Source: an uncultured Gammaproteobacteria bacterium
GTDB lineage: Bacteria; Pseudomonadota; Gammaproteobacteria; Ga0077536
Reading direction: 5' to 3'
DNA: 17,530 bases
Assembly (NCBI GenBank): GCA_903866355.1
Contig: CAIPNE010000439.1
Location: 1 to 17,530, forward strand
Shown here: positions 1 through 7,352 of the stretch, piece after piece
Position numbering within the stretch: the first letter of the stretch is position 1
Layout of the letters: each line of letters opens with the position of its first letter
Translations under genes and position numbers: made by a program
The notes under the pieces: generated by a model
Databases searched by the model: none
Told to the model about the DNA's origin: nothing
The model's input: the letters and a program-made list of their open reading frames with translations, nothing else

Positions 1-1967
1 GTTAAGGCAAAAGCATGGAAGTCCTCGCTGGTCAGCGACTGTCCAGACAAATTGATGCCACAGGTTTCTAGGCGTTTGTCGATCTCCCCGACCTCTTCAA
101 ACCACTTCAGGGTACGGGTGATCACCCAGCGGTCGATCCGAGAGACCACCTGATAGCGCTCCGCCGGTGGCAAAAACGCCCCGGGCGGTACCAGCCCGCC
201 ATCCGCTTCGCGCAGCCGCAACAGCAGTTCGATGTGCAGGCGCGTACTGGCGACGGGGCCCCGTATCGCAGCTTCGATAGTTTGGAAATACAGCTCAAAT
301 CGGTTCTCTTCGATGGCCCGATCGATGCGCTCCACCCAACCCATTTCGCCCCGCCGATGGAGGAAGTCGGCGTCGCCGGCGCCATACACGTGGACCCGGT
401 TACGGCCTAACTCTTTGGCCATGAAACAGGCCGCATCCGCGGCGCTGAGCAACTCGGCAGCGCTCTCGTGCCCCGTGACTACCGGCACCAAACCGAGGCT
501 TGCGGTCGTCCGAAACCGCTTCTCGCCCCAGATGAAATTCAAGTCCTCCAACGCCTGACGAATCGCCAGTGCGGTGCGTTGCGCCTGCTCGACCGAACAG
601 CGCGGCATGAGTAGCACAAATTCATCCCCACCCATGCGAGCCAGGGTATCGGTCTTGCGCACGACGTGTCCGATGGTGTTGGCGATATGGCACAGCAAGC
701 GGTCGCCGGCGGCGTGCCCGCTGGTGTCATTGACCACTTTAAATTGGTCCAGATCGAAATAGCACACCGCGTGTTGCGCGCCAGTCGTGCGGGTGTTCTC
801 TAGTGCGGCTTCAAGCCGGATTTCAAACTCCCGTCGATTGAGCAGACCAGTCAGTTCGTCGTGGCTCGCCTGATGCATTAAGCGACTGGACATCGCCCGC
901 GCGTTGGTCACATCGCTGAATTGCGCAATTATCGCTGGTGGCCCGTTGCCCTGTGGGGAGTTTTGATTCGCCAAATACGCAAAATAGATGGCCACCCAAC
1001 GGTGGTTCCCGTCGCAGGTTTCCAGCAGGTAATCTCGCGCCACGATCGCCGCCAGATCCTGGGTGGCGTGCAGTTGCTCGGGAGCCGTGAGGGTTTGGCT
1101 CAGCAAGGACGCCAAGGCGCGTCCTTCGAGTTCATCCGGGGCGTAGCCCAGCATCTCGTGGAGCGCGCGATTGCCGTCCCGCAACACCCCGCTATCGCAC
1201 AGGGCCATGCCGATCGGGGCCTCGGAGAAGGCGCTACGGAAGCGTTCTTCGCTCAACAAACGTGCCGCGATCTCCGCCTGCAACTGGGCATTGGTGGCGG
1301 CCTGCGCCGCATTGGTTGCACCCAAGGAAGACACCAGATCCCGGTTGGTTTCGTCGAGTTGCCCAGCTTGCGTCAACGCGTCGGAGTAACTGCGCGCGAC
1401 CCCTTCCATGATAAGCGCCGCAACAAGCGCGAGGAACGCCATGGTGTGGTAAATAGGCGCTGGCCGTAGCCAGAAATCGATCACTACCGGCACCACCAAA
1501 AGCATCAGGTAAAGACGATAAAGCCCTCGCCGGGGCGCCGCGATGGCCACCGCCCCCACCATGACGCCGGCCAACACAAAACACAAAAACACATTGAGCT
1601 CATAGGTGGCGTTACGCCCCACCAAAGTCGTGACCAAGCCCCACAGCAAGGCCGTGGCCAGCATGCCGGCGAGATAAACCCGCAGCGACCAGCGCGCCAG
1701 ACGGGGCGAGTTGGTGCGCAAACCCAGTTCTCCCGCCAGGGTTCGCAGGGCGCACGCACTGGCCAAACAACCCGCCCATAACCAGAAGCGCCAACCCACG
1801 CCACTGCCCGCGAAAACCCAAGTGACACCCGCCATAATGCCCATTGAAGCCAGAGCGCCACGTCGCCCGAGCGCCAATAACAGCTCGTCTTGGCGTGTGG
1901 TGGTGGCCGGCCCCGGCGCGCTTTTCAGCCTGCGAAGCAAAAACTCAGGAAGAAAATTCAAATCCAT
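1..1967 (-). CDS. Membrane PAS-GGDEF-EAL c-di-GMP turnover protein (3' end off window)
   Basis: The frame is open from ATG 1967 to the left edge, at least 655 residues. The start is supported by GGAG five bases upstream. Residues about 25-200 hold five or six hydrophobic segments, then a short linker helix. A PAS domain covers about 240-365 (starting ERFRSAFSEAPIG) and a GGDEF domain about 367-535. The GGDEF motif is intact (RMGGDEF, near residue 445), and five residues before it lies RKTD, a good RxxD inhibitory I-site, so cyclase activity with product inhibition is likely. The EAL domain begins near 545. Its signature reads ELLLR at about 579 instead of EALLR, which fits the looser ExLxR pattern, and INLSGQSL follows. 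The rest of the EAL domain lies outside the window, so phosphodiesterase activity cannot be judged. The protein probably makes and/or degrades cyclic di-GMP at the inner membrane in response to an unknown signal. It is divergent from the flavin monooxygenase, with no sign of a shared operon. Confidence 0.93.
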   Translation of the reverse strand, partial: MDLNFLPEFLLRRLKSAPGPATTTRQDELLLALGRRGALASMGIMAGVTWVFAGSGVGWRFWLWAGCLASACALRTLAGELGLRTNSPRLARWSLRVYLAGMLATALLWGLVTTLVGRNATYELNVFLCFVLAGVMVGAVAIAAPRRGLYRLYLMLLVVPVVIDFWLRPAPIYHTMAFLALVAALIMEGVARSYSDALTQAGQLDETNRDLVSSLGATNAAQAATNAQLQAEIAARLLSEERFRSAFSEAPIGMALCDSGVLRDGNRALHEMLGYAPDELEGRALASLLSQTLTAPEQLHATQDLAAIVARDYLLETCDGNHRWVAIYFAYLANQNSPQGNGPPAIIAQFSDVTNARAMSSRLMHQASHDELTGLLNRREFEIRLEAALENTRTTGAQHAVCYFDLDQFKVVNDTSGHAAGDRLLCHIANTIGHVVRKTDTLARMGGDEFVLLMPRCSVEQAQRTALAIRQALEDLNFIWGEKRFRTTASLGLVPVVTGHESAAELLSAADAACFMAKELGRNRVHVYGAGDADFLHRRGEMGWVERIDRAIEENRFELYFQTIEAAIRGPVASTRLHIELLLRLREADGGLVPPGAFLPPAERYQVVSRIDRWVITRTLKWFEEVGEIDKRLETCGINLSGQSLTSEDFHAFAL

Positions 1968-2241
1968 TGCGCTCCGCAAGGTTAAAAGACGATTAAGCCG
2001 AAATATCCTGCGTTCAGTCTGCCGTGTCTTATAAACCACAGAACTAGATTTTCTCGCCGAGTCGCCAGAACAATTTGTATTGAGCGAACCGACAGTGGCC
2101 TTATCTACCCCACGCGCACGCCGTAGTCTAGCCTTTGGGCATTATTCCAGTACCCTGCGCGCGGGGTTCGGTGCTTAGGCGACCGGTAGGTGAGCACCGC
2201 CAGATCTTTATTCAGTCTTCGCCAGGACTTTGGAGTGTCAC

Positions 2242-3762
2242 ATGTCGACCAACACAACGAGCATCACCCTTGATCACGAGATTGTCATCGTCGGATCAGG
2301 CTTCTCTGGTCTTGGTGCCGGTATTCAGCTAAAAAAAATGGGCTTGGATAATTTCGTCATTCTGGAGCGTGCCAACGACTTGGGTGGCACTTGGCGTGAC
2401 AATACCTATCCCGGCCTGACCGTGGACGTGGCCTCAACGTCTTACTCCTACGGTTTTGAGCTCTCCCCGGAGTGGACCCGGCTCTATGCGCCGGGCGCGC
2501 AAGTGAAAGCCTATGCCGATCACTGCGCGCAAAAATATGGCCTCGCCGCGCATCTGCGTTATGGCTGCGCGGTGGTGGGCGCCACTTATTCAGAATCCAA
2601 CAATACTTGGACCACCGAATTAGCCGATGGGCGCCGTTTGGTCTCGCGCTATCTGGTGAGCGCCACCGGGCTCTTTGGCCCGCCCAAGCTGCCAACCATC
2701 CCCGGCGTAGAAAGTTTTGCCGGCAAGATCATGCACACGGCCCAGTGGGACCACAGCTACGATTTCAGCCATAAACGGGTGGCGGTCATTGGCACCGGCG
2801 CGACGGCCATTCAGGTGATCCCTGAAATTGTTGAACAACTGGCGCACTTGGATGTGTATCAGCGCACGCCCATTTGGCTGTTGCCCAAGCCAGACCTCGC
2901 CATTAGTGAGGCGGCCCGCGCGCGCTTTCGGCGCTTCCCCGTGCTGCAGCGGCTGGCGCGTTATGCCACCAATGCGCTCAACGAGGTGCTTTTCGGCATT
3001 GGTTTTTCGCATTTTCGGCAGGTCCCGGCGCTCTTTCGCTGGCTGGAAAAAGTGGGCGTCAGCCACATCCGGAAGCAGGTGACGGATCCACTCCTGCAAG
3101 AAAAACTAATTCCTCGATATAGTTTTTTCTGCAAGCGTCCCAGTTTCTCAAACACCTATTTCCCGGTGTTCAATCGCCCCAACGTCGAACTCGTCACCAC
3201 CCCTATCGAGCGCATCACACCCAACGGCTTGGTGACGAGCGATGGTACCGAGCGCCCCATCGATGCCTTGATCTGCGCCACCGGCTATAGCGTGTTTGAG
3301 CGCGGCATCGTGCCTGCGTTCGAAATCCGCGGGCGCGGTGGCCTCGAAATTGGTGACTACTGGACCAAAAACCGCTTCCGCGCCTTCCAAGGGATCACGG
3401 TGCCAAATTTCCCCAATTACTTCATGATTTTTGGCCCCTACTCCGCCGCCAGTGCCTCTTGGTTTGGCATGATCGACACGCAGGTTCGACATCTTTCGCG
3501 TTGCCTCGCGGCGGCCCGACAACGGGGTGCCGAGTGCATCGAGGTCAAGCAAACTTCCTTCGATGAAGACTTCGAGCACGTGCTGCGGCGCCGGCGTAAT
3601 CAGCTGCTGTTCTTCGGTAACTGCGCGCAGTCGAACTCCTATTATCTCGACCGCAACGGCGATGCGCCGTTGATCAGGCCCGCCACCCAACTCGGCATGT
3701 GGATCCGCAGCCATTTAGTGAGCATGAACCACTACAACTTTACCCGCGGCCCGGCGAGTTAG
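2242..3762 (+). CDS. Flavin-containing / Baeyer-Villiger-type monooxygenase
   Basis: A 506-residue FAD- and NADPH-dependent monooxygenase. The FAD Rossmann motif GSGFSGLGAG is at residues 18-27, followed by GGTWRDNTYPG at 48-58. The fingerprint FAGKIMHTAQWD at about 159-170 matches the type I Baeyer-Villiger pattern FxGxxxHxxxW(P/D). The NADPH-binding GTGATA is at 184-189, and a late ATGYSVFERG motif is present. Length is typical of the family. Expected chemistry is oxygen insertion next to a ketone, or N/S oxygenation, in the cytoplasm; the substrate is unknown. ATG 2242 is preferred over an in-frame TTG 12 bases upstream because GGAG (2232-2235) sits six bases before the ATG and would itself lie inside the longer ORF. 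The gene is alone on its strand and converges on the amidotransferase/ABC operon, suggesting a related catabolic role, but this is only inferred from position. Confidence 0.93.
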   Translation: MSTNTTSITLDHEIVIVGSGFSGLGAGIQLKKMGLDNFVILERANDLGGTWRDNTYPGLTVDVASTSYSYGFELSPEWTRLYAPGAQVKAYADHCAQKYGLAAHLRYGCAVVGATYSESNNTWTTELADGRRLVSRYLVSATGLFGPPKLPTIPGVESFAGKIMHTAQWDHSYDFSHKRVAVIGTGATAIQVIPEIVEQLAHLDVYQRTPIWLLPKPDLAISEAARARFRRFPVLQRLARYATNALNEVLFGIGFSHFRQVPALFRWLEKVGVSHIRKQVTDPLLQEKLIPRYSFFCKRPSFSNTYFPVFNRPNVELVTTPIERITPNGLVTSDGTERPIDALICATGYSVFERGIVPAFEIRGRGGLEIGDYWTKNRFRAFQGITVPNFPNYFMIFGPYSAASASWFGMIDTQVRHLSRCLAAARQRGAECIEVKQTSFDEDFEHVLRRRRNQLLFFGNCAQSNSYYLDRNGDAPLIRPATQLGMWIRSHLVSMNHYNFTRGPAS

Positions 3763-3771
3763 GGGGCACCC

Positions 3772-3815
3772 AGTCGGGGCGCCGCTCGGCCATGGGGCGA
3801 GCGGGCTGCCCGACT
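3772..3815. terminator. Nested GC-rich stem-loop between convergent genes
   Basis: Two nested inverted repeats fill the 51-bp gap. The outer arms are AGTCGGG (3772-3778) and CCCGACT (3809-3815). The inner arms are CCGCTCG (3782-3788) and CGAGCGG (3798-3804), around a 9-nt loop. The placement between the stops of the monooxygenase (+) and the amidotransferase (-) fits a shared bidirectional transcript end. There is no U-tract on either strand, so a canonical intrinsic terminator is not proven. The outer right arm overlaps the amidotransferase stop codon by two bases. Confidence 0.45.
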
Positions 3816-4596
3816 AACTTCGCGTAGGCTCGGCCACCAGCCGCTGCTCGCGATAGGCACTGACGGCCGCCCCAAACGCTGCAAAAATTTTTTGCGAGTA
3901 GGGGTTCTCCCACGCGCGATATTCGGGGTGCCACTGCACCCCAAACACAAAGCCAGGCGCGGCGGGTAGCGTCACGGCTTCCACCACGCCATCCGGTGCC
4001 GTGGCTTCCACCGTGAGGCCGGGCGCTAAACGGCGGATCCCCTGACGGTGGATCGAGTTCACCTCGATTTCCCGCGTCTCCAGCAAATTTTCCAGCCAGC
4101 TACCGGGGGTTATCGCCACCACATGGGCAGGCCCGTAACGCACCTCAACCGGCTGCCCTTTGGGCGCCCGGTGGTCGAGCCGACCCGCACCCCGTTGTAA
4201 CTCGGTTTCCAAGCTCCCACCAAAGGCCACGTTGAGTTCCTGAAACCCCCGACAAATACACAGCAGAGGAATACCCCGCGCGACACAGCGTTCAATGAGC
4301 TTGAGCGTGAGATCGTCGCGGTGGAGGTCGTAGGGTTCGTGGTCCGGCGTGGGCGGCTCGCCGTAGCGCGGCGGATGCACGTTAGAGGACGCGCCCGTCA
4401 TCACCACACCGTCTAGGTGATCCAACGCGTGGTCGAGGTCCATCCCCTGCTGCAGCGCGGGCAACATCACGGGCACACAGTGGGCTACATCCGCCACCGC
4501 GCGCAGATATTTGTCGCCAATGGAGTGATACAAAAAACCGCCGGCTTCATGGGTGTCGGCCGGCAAACCAACCAGCGGTCGCACGGAGGGGGGCAT
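3814..4596 (-). CDS. PuuD-like class I glutamine amidotransferase (peptidase C26)
   Basis: A 260-residue protein matching the gamma-glutamyl-gamma-aminobutyrate hydrolase type. The nucleophile elbow CICRGFQELNVAFGG puts the catalytic Cys at 115. The His/Glu pair is in GVQWHPE (His223, Glu225), and VNSIHRQGI at about 179-187 is the family's conserved segment before it. Such enzymes hydrolyse gamma-glutamyl amide bonds, for example in putrescine and isopropylamine breakdown via gamma-glutamylated intermediates. The start has GAGGAG eight bases upstream. It is the last gene of a leftward operon, 36 bp after the ABC permease, so it probably acts on the imported compound or a derivative. No gamma-glutamyl ligase (PuuA/IpuC type) is visible in the window, so the substrate remains open. 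Confidence 0.9.
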   Translation of the reverse strand: MPPSVRPLVGLPADTHEAGGFLYHSIGDKYLRAVADVAHCVPVMLPALQQGMDLDHALDHLDGVVMTGASSNVHPPRYGEPPTPDHEPYDLHRDDLTLKLIERCVARGIPLLCICRGFQELNVAFGGSLETELQRGAGRLDHRAPKGQPVEVRYGPAHVVAITPGSWLENLLETREIEVNSIHRQGIRRLAPGLTVEATAPDGVVEAVTLPAAPGFVFGVQWHPEYRAWENPYSQKIFAAFGAAVSAYREQRLVAEPTRS

Positions 4597-4632
4597 GGGG
4601 TCATCTCCTCAAAATTGGCGTGGCTAGGCGCA

Positions 4633-5400
4633 TTAACGCGCCGCAACCTCGGTGTGACTGGGCCGCCACTTGAGCAGCCGGTGCTCAACGCGCGTGACCA
4701 GCGTGTCCAACACCAGCGCGCAGACGGTCAGTACCACCATGCCGGCGAGCACGGTGTTGATATCAAAAGCCCCTTCAGCCTGCAGGATGAGATAACCCAC
4801 ACCTTGGGCCGAGCCTAAGTATTCGCCAACCACGGCACCCACAAAAGCCATACCCACCGCCGCGTGGAGGCTGGAAAACACCCAGCTCATGGCCGCCGGC
4901 CAATAAACATGCCGCAACAATTGGTGGCGCGAGGCGCCCAACATGCGTGCGTTGGCTAGCAGGAGTGGATTGACGTCCTTCACGCCCTGATAGACGTTGA
5001 AAAACACAATGAAAAAAACCAGCGTGATCCCTAGCGCCACTTTAGAGGCGATACCCAAGCCAAACCAGGTGGCAAAAATAGGAGCCAGCACCACCCGCGG
5101 CATGGCGTTGAGGGCCTTGATGTAGGGGTCGAGTAACGCCGCCACCATCGGGCTTAAAGCCAAAGACACACCGGCCGCCACACCGCTCACGGTGCCTAAG
5201 ACAAACGCCAGCAGGGTTTCTAACAGGGTCACCCCCAGATGCCGAAAAATAACCCCCGAGGCAAACCAATCAATCAGCGCCTGTGCCACCAACAGCGGCC
5301 TGCCGAAAAAAAATGGCGACAGCAAACCACTCGCGGTCAGCGTTTGCCACGCCAGCAACAGCACCACCAGTAAGCCCACACGGGCGAGGCCTAGTTTCAT
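4633..5400 (-). CDS. ABC transporter permease, NitT/TauT (SsuC/TauC) type
   Basis: A 255-residue inner-membrane permease with about six hydrophobic segments, starting VGLLVVLLLAWQ near the N terminus. The cytoplasmic coupling (EAA) loop is recognisable as NARMLGASRHQLLRHVYWPA. The C-terminal part with EYLGSAQGVGYLI is characteristic of the sulfonate/nitrate/taurine-type permeases. ATG 5400 overlaps the ATPase stop as ATGA (5397-5400), implying translational coupling. The open frame extends 20 residues further upstream, but that part is hydrophilic and lies wholly inside the ATPase gene, so I rejected it. Together with the neighbouring ATPase and binding protein it makes a complete importer; the solute is unknown. 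Confidence 0.92.
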   Translation of the reverse strand: MKLGLARVGLLVVLLLAWQTLTASGLLSPFFFGRPLLVAQALIDWFASGVIFRHLGVTLLETLLAFVLGTVSGVAAGVSLALSPMVAALLDPYIKALNAMPRVVLAPIFATWFGLGIASKVALGITLVFFIVFFNVYQGVKDVNPLLLANARMLGASRHQLLRHVYWPAAMSWVFSSLHAAVGMAFVGAVVGEYLGSAQGVGYLILQAEGAFDINTVLAGMVVLTVCALVLDTLVTRVEHRLLKWRPSHTEVAAR

Positions 5401-6191
5401 CCTGCTTGCTCGCGCAGCAGCGCCTGGCTTTTTTGGACCTCGGCCCGTAGCAAGCTCCAAATTTCGCGCTGGATCTCGATAAAACGCGGGGTTAAACGCG
5501 CTTCAGCCACCTCGCGTGGGCGCGGCAGGTCGATGAGAAAATCGCCAATGGTATGGCTGGCTGGCCCCGCCGAAAGCACCACCACGCGGTCGCCGAGGGC
5601 TATCGCTTCTTCGAGATCATGGGTAATAAACACCACCGATTTACGCGCTGCGGACCACAATGCCAGTAGCTCGGTCTCCATCAGACTGCGGGTTTGTACG
5701 TCGAGGGCCGAGAACGGCTCGTCCATCAGCAGCATGGCCGGATTGAGCGCCAGCACCTGCGCTAACGCCACGCGTTTTTTCATGCCGCCGGACAGCTGGT
5801 GCGGATACCGATCGCCCGCGCCGTGCAGCCCCACACGGCGCAGCCACTGGGTGGCCGTGGCGCGCGCCGAGTGCCGCGACTCGCCGCGAAACTGCAGCCC
5901 AGCGGCCACGTTGTCGCAGGCAGTGCGCCATGGAAACAACACATCGGCCTGAAACAAATAGCCCGCGTGCGGGTTCAGCCCCACCAGCGGCGCACCCTGC
6001 ACGCGCACGATGCCCGCCGTGGGGGCCAGCAAACCCGCGGCGACATTCAGGATGGTGGATTTGCCACAGCCGGTCGGGCCCACCACACACAGGAACTCGC
6101 CCGGGGCTACTGCCAAATTCAATCCGCGCACCGCGCAGTAGGCACCGCTCGCGTAGCTAACTTCAACCCCTTCCCAGACGATGGCGCTCAT
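5397..6191 (-). CDS. ABC transporter ATPase, NitT/TauT (SsuB/TauB) type
   Basis: A 264-residue nucleotide-binding subunit with all the motifs needed for ATP hydrolysis. Walker A is GPTGCGKST (38-46), the Q-loop Gln is in YLFQADVLFPW (Gln81), the signature is LSGGMKKRV (133-141), Walker B is MLLMDEPFSALD (about 153-164), and the H-loop is FITHD (His191). It would energise uptake through the adjacent permease on the cytoplasmic face. An AGGGGA ribosome binding site overlaps the stop region of the binding-protein gene, whose TAG lies nine bases upstream of this ATG. The 3' end overlaps the permease start by four bases. Confidence 0.95.
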   Translation of the reverse strand: MSAIVWEGVEVSYASGAYCAVRGLNLAVAPGEFLCVVGPTGCGKSTILNVAAGLLAPTAGIVRVQGAPLVGLNPHAGYLFQADVLFPWRTACDNVAAGLQFRGESRHSARATATQWLRRVGLHGAGDRYPHQLSGGMKKRVALAQVLALNPAMLLMDEPFSALDVQTRSLMETELLALWSAARKSVVFITHDLEEAIALGDRVVVLSAGPASHTIGDFLIDLPRPREVAEARLTPRFIEIQREIWSLLRAEVQKSQALLREQAG

Positions 6192-6200
6192 GATCTTCCC

Positions 6201-7226
6201 CTAGGGTTGCGCGGGTGCAACCCGGTTCACGAACGAATTGTCGATGGCTAACGCGACCTTGGGCGGCGTTGCGCGCAGCGCCGGATCGCTCGCCATGAGC
6301 GCCGTCAGTACGTGCTGCGCGCCAGCGTCATCCAACACGCCGTCGGGCGAGACGATGGCCAGATTTTTTACCAAGGCAGCCTGATAGGCAGCCCGGTCCC
6401 CACCCCAATAGGTGGGCGGCATGGTGTCCACGATTTGCGCGGGCGTGGCGTGGACCAACCAGCGCAGTGCGCGCACCTGCGCGTTCACCAGCGCTTGGGT
6501 CGTCAAGGGATGGGTGTCCAGAAAATCCGCTTTCGCATACAGGCACGCAGCATGATAGGTGCCGCCATAGACCTCGCGCGCGCCCTCGGGCGTGCGGGTA
6601 TCCACAATGACTCGAATGTCGCCACTGGCTTCTAGTTGTGAAATGACCGGATCCAGATGCACCAGCCCATCGATGTCGCCATGACGCAGCGCCGCCACGG
6701 CGCCCGCCGACGCGCCAACCCCAATCACCGCCACGGCGTCGGGCGGCATGCCGTTGCGCACCAACAGTTGGTTTAGAAAAAGCTGTGTGGAGGACCCTGG
6801 CGCCGTCACGCCGATCTTCATGCCGCGTAAGTCGGTGAAGGTGTGGTAGCGCGCGAACGCCGGGGTAGCGAGAGCCAGCACCATGGCCGGATAGCGCGCG
6901 AGCAAGGTAATGGCCCGCATTGGCTGGTCTTTCGCTTGCATCCGTAGCACGTGTTCAAAAGAACCTGCGGCAAAGTCGGCGCTGCCGCCGACCACGGCCT
7001 GCAACGACTTGGCACCGCCCGGAAAATCGACGATCTCGACGTCTAGACCTTCGGCCGCGAAATAGCCCCGCTGCTGGGCAATCGTCACCGGCAAGTAATA
7101 GAACAAGCCCTGTCCGCCCACGGCCAAAGTGATCGAGGCTTGTTCTAACTCAGCCGCGTGCGTCACCGACCACGACCCCGACCACAGCAGCGCACTGCAC
7201 ACCAGCAACCAACGACGAAACGGCAT
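6201..7226 (-). CDS. Periplasmic substrate-binding protein, NMT1/SsuA-like
   Basis: A 341-residue solute-binding protein. A Sec signal peptide (MPFRRW, then a hydrophobic core, then VTHAAE) predicts cleavage near residue 24-25. There is no lipobox, so it should be soluble in the periplasm. The mature start (SITLAVGGQGLFYYLPVTIA, then QQRGYFAAEGLDVEIV) and the segment GGSADFAAG are typical of the NMT1/THI5-like, SsuA/TauA group. ATG 7226 is chosen because it begins a good signal peptide and has GAGG upstream; the frame runs 32 residues further without a plausible N terminus. It is the first gene of the importer operon. The group binds sulfonates, nitrate, thiamine precursors and aromatics, so the ligand cannot be named. 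Confidence 0.9.
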   Translation of the reverse strand: MPFRRWLLVCSALLWSGSWSVTHAAELEQASITLAVGGQGLFYYLPVTIAQQRGYFAAEGLDVEIVDFPGGAKSLQAVVGGSADFAAGSFEHVLRMQAKDQPMRAITLLARYPAMVLALATPAFARYHTFTDLRGMKIGVTAPGSSTQLFLNQLLVRNGMPPDAVAVIGVGASAGAVAALRHGDIDGLVHLDPVISQLEASGDIRVIVDTRTPEGAREVYGGTYHAACLYAKADFLDTHPLTTQALVNAQVRALRWLVHATPAQIVDTMPPTYWGGDRAAYQAALVKNLAIVSPDGVLDDAGAQHVLTALMASDPALRATPPKVALAIDNSFVNRVAPAQP

Positions 7227-7250
7227 AAGAGCCTCACAGGGTTTTGCGCG

Positions 7251-7280
7251 ATTATCCGGGAGTGTCGGCATCCGACACAA
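7251..7280 (-). promoter_or_regulatory. Putative sigma70 promoter of the ABC operon
   Basis: Reading the minus strand, TTGTGT (7280-7275) and GATAAT (7256-7251) are separated by 18 bp. The second matches the TATAAT consensus at five of six positions; the first matches TTGACA at only three. The -10-like box lies 24 bp before the ATG of the binding-protein gene. The perfect palindrome at 7262-7278 falls in the spacer and over the -35 box, the usual place for a repressor site. Confidence 0.45.
7262..7278. promoter_or_regulatory. Operator-like palindrome in a divergent intergenic region
   Basis: GTGTCGG (7262-7268) and CCGACAC (7272-7278) form a perfect 7-bp inverted repeat around CAT. It lies in the 126-bp gap between the divergent binding-protein and luciferase-like genes, over a putative promoter. 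A dimeric repressor could control both units from here. The family of regulator is not evident and no regulator gene is adjacent. Confidence 0.5.
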
Positions 7281-7352
7281 CGCACCTAGATCGTGCCGGC
7301 GCGAGCATCCCGCTAGACTCAACCCACCTACATCTACCTTGAGGGGGCTTAA

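Noticed and set aside
921..1469. 182-residue plus-strand ORF
   Set aside because: It lies opposite the well-supported PAS region of the c-di-GMP protein and shows no recognisable domain; a shadow in GC-rich DNA.
2169..2199. 7-bp inverted repeat CGGTGCT / AGCACCG upstream of the monooxygenase
   Set aside because: 17-nt loop and short arms; within chance expectation for GC-rich DNA and not tied to a promoter. The rest of the 274-bp gap (1968-2241) shows no convincing promoter or small gene.
2230..2241. TTG start four codons upstream of the monooxygenase ATG
   Set aside because: The GGAG ribosome binding site for ATG 2242 lies inside this extension, and the TTG itself has no good site.
5401..5460. 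20-codon upstream extension of the ABC permease
   Set aside because: Hydrophilic, wholly within the ATPase gene, and less consistent than the ATGA-coupled start at 5400.
7227..7322. 32-codon upstream extension of the binding protein
   Set aside because: It would bury the signal peptide and cover the promoter and palindrome region.
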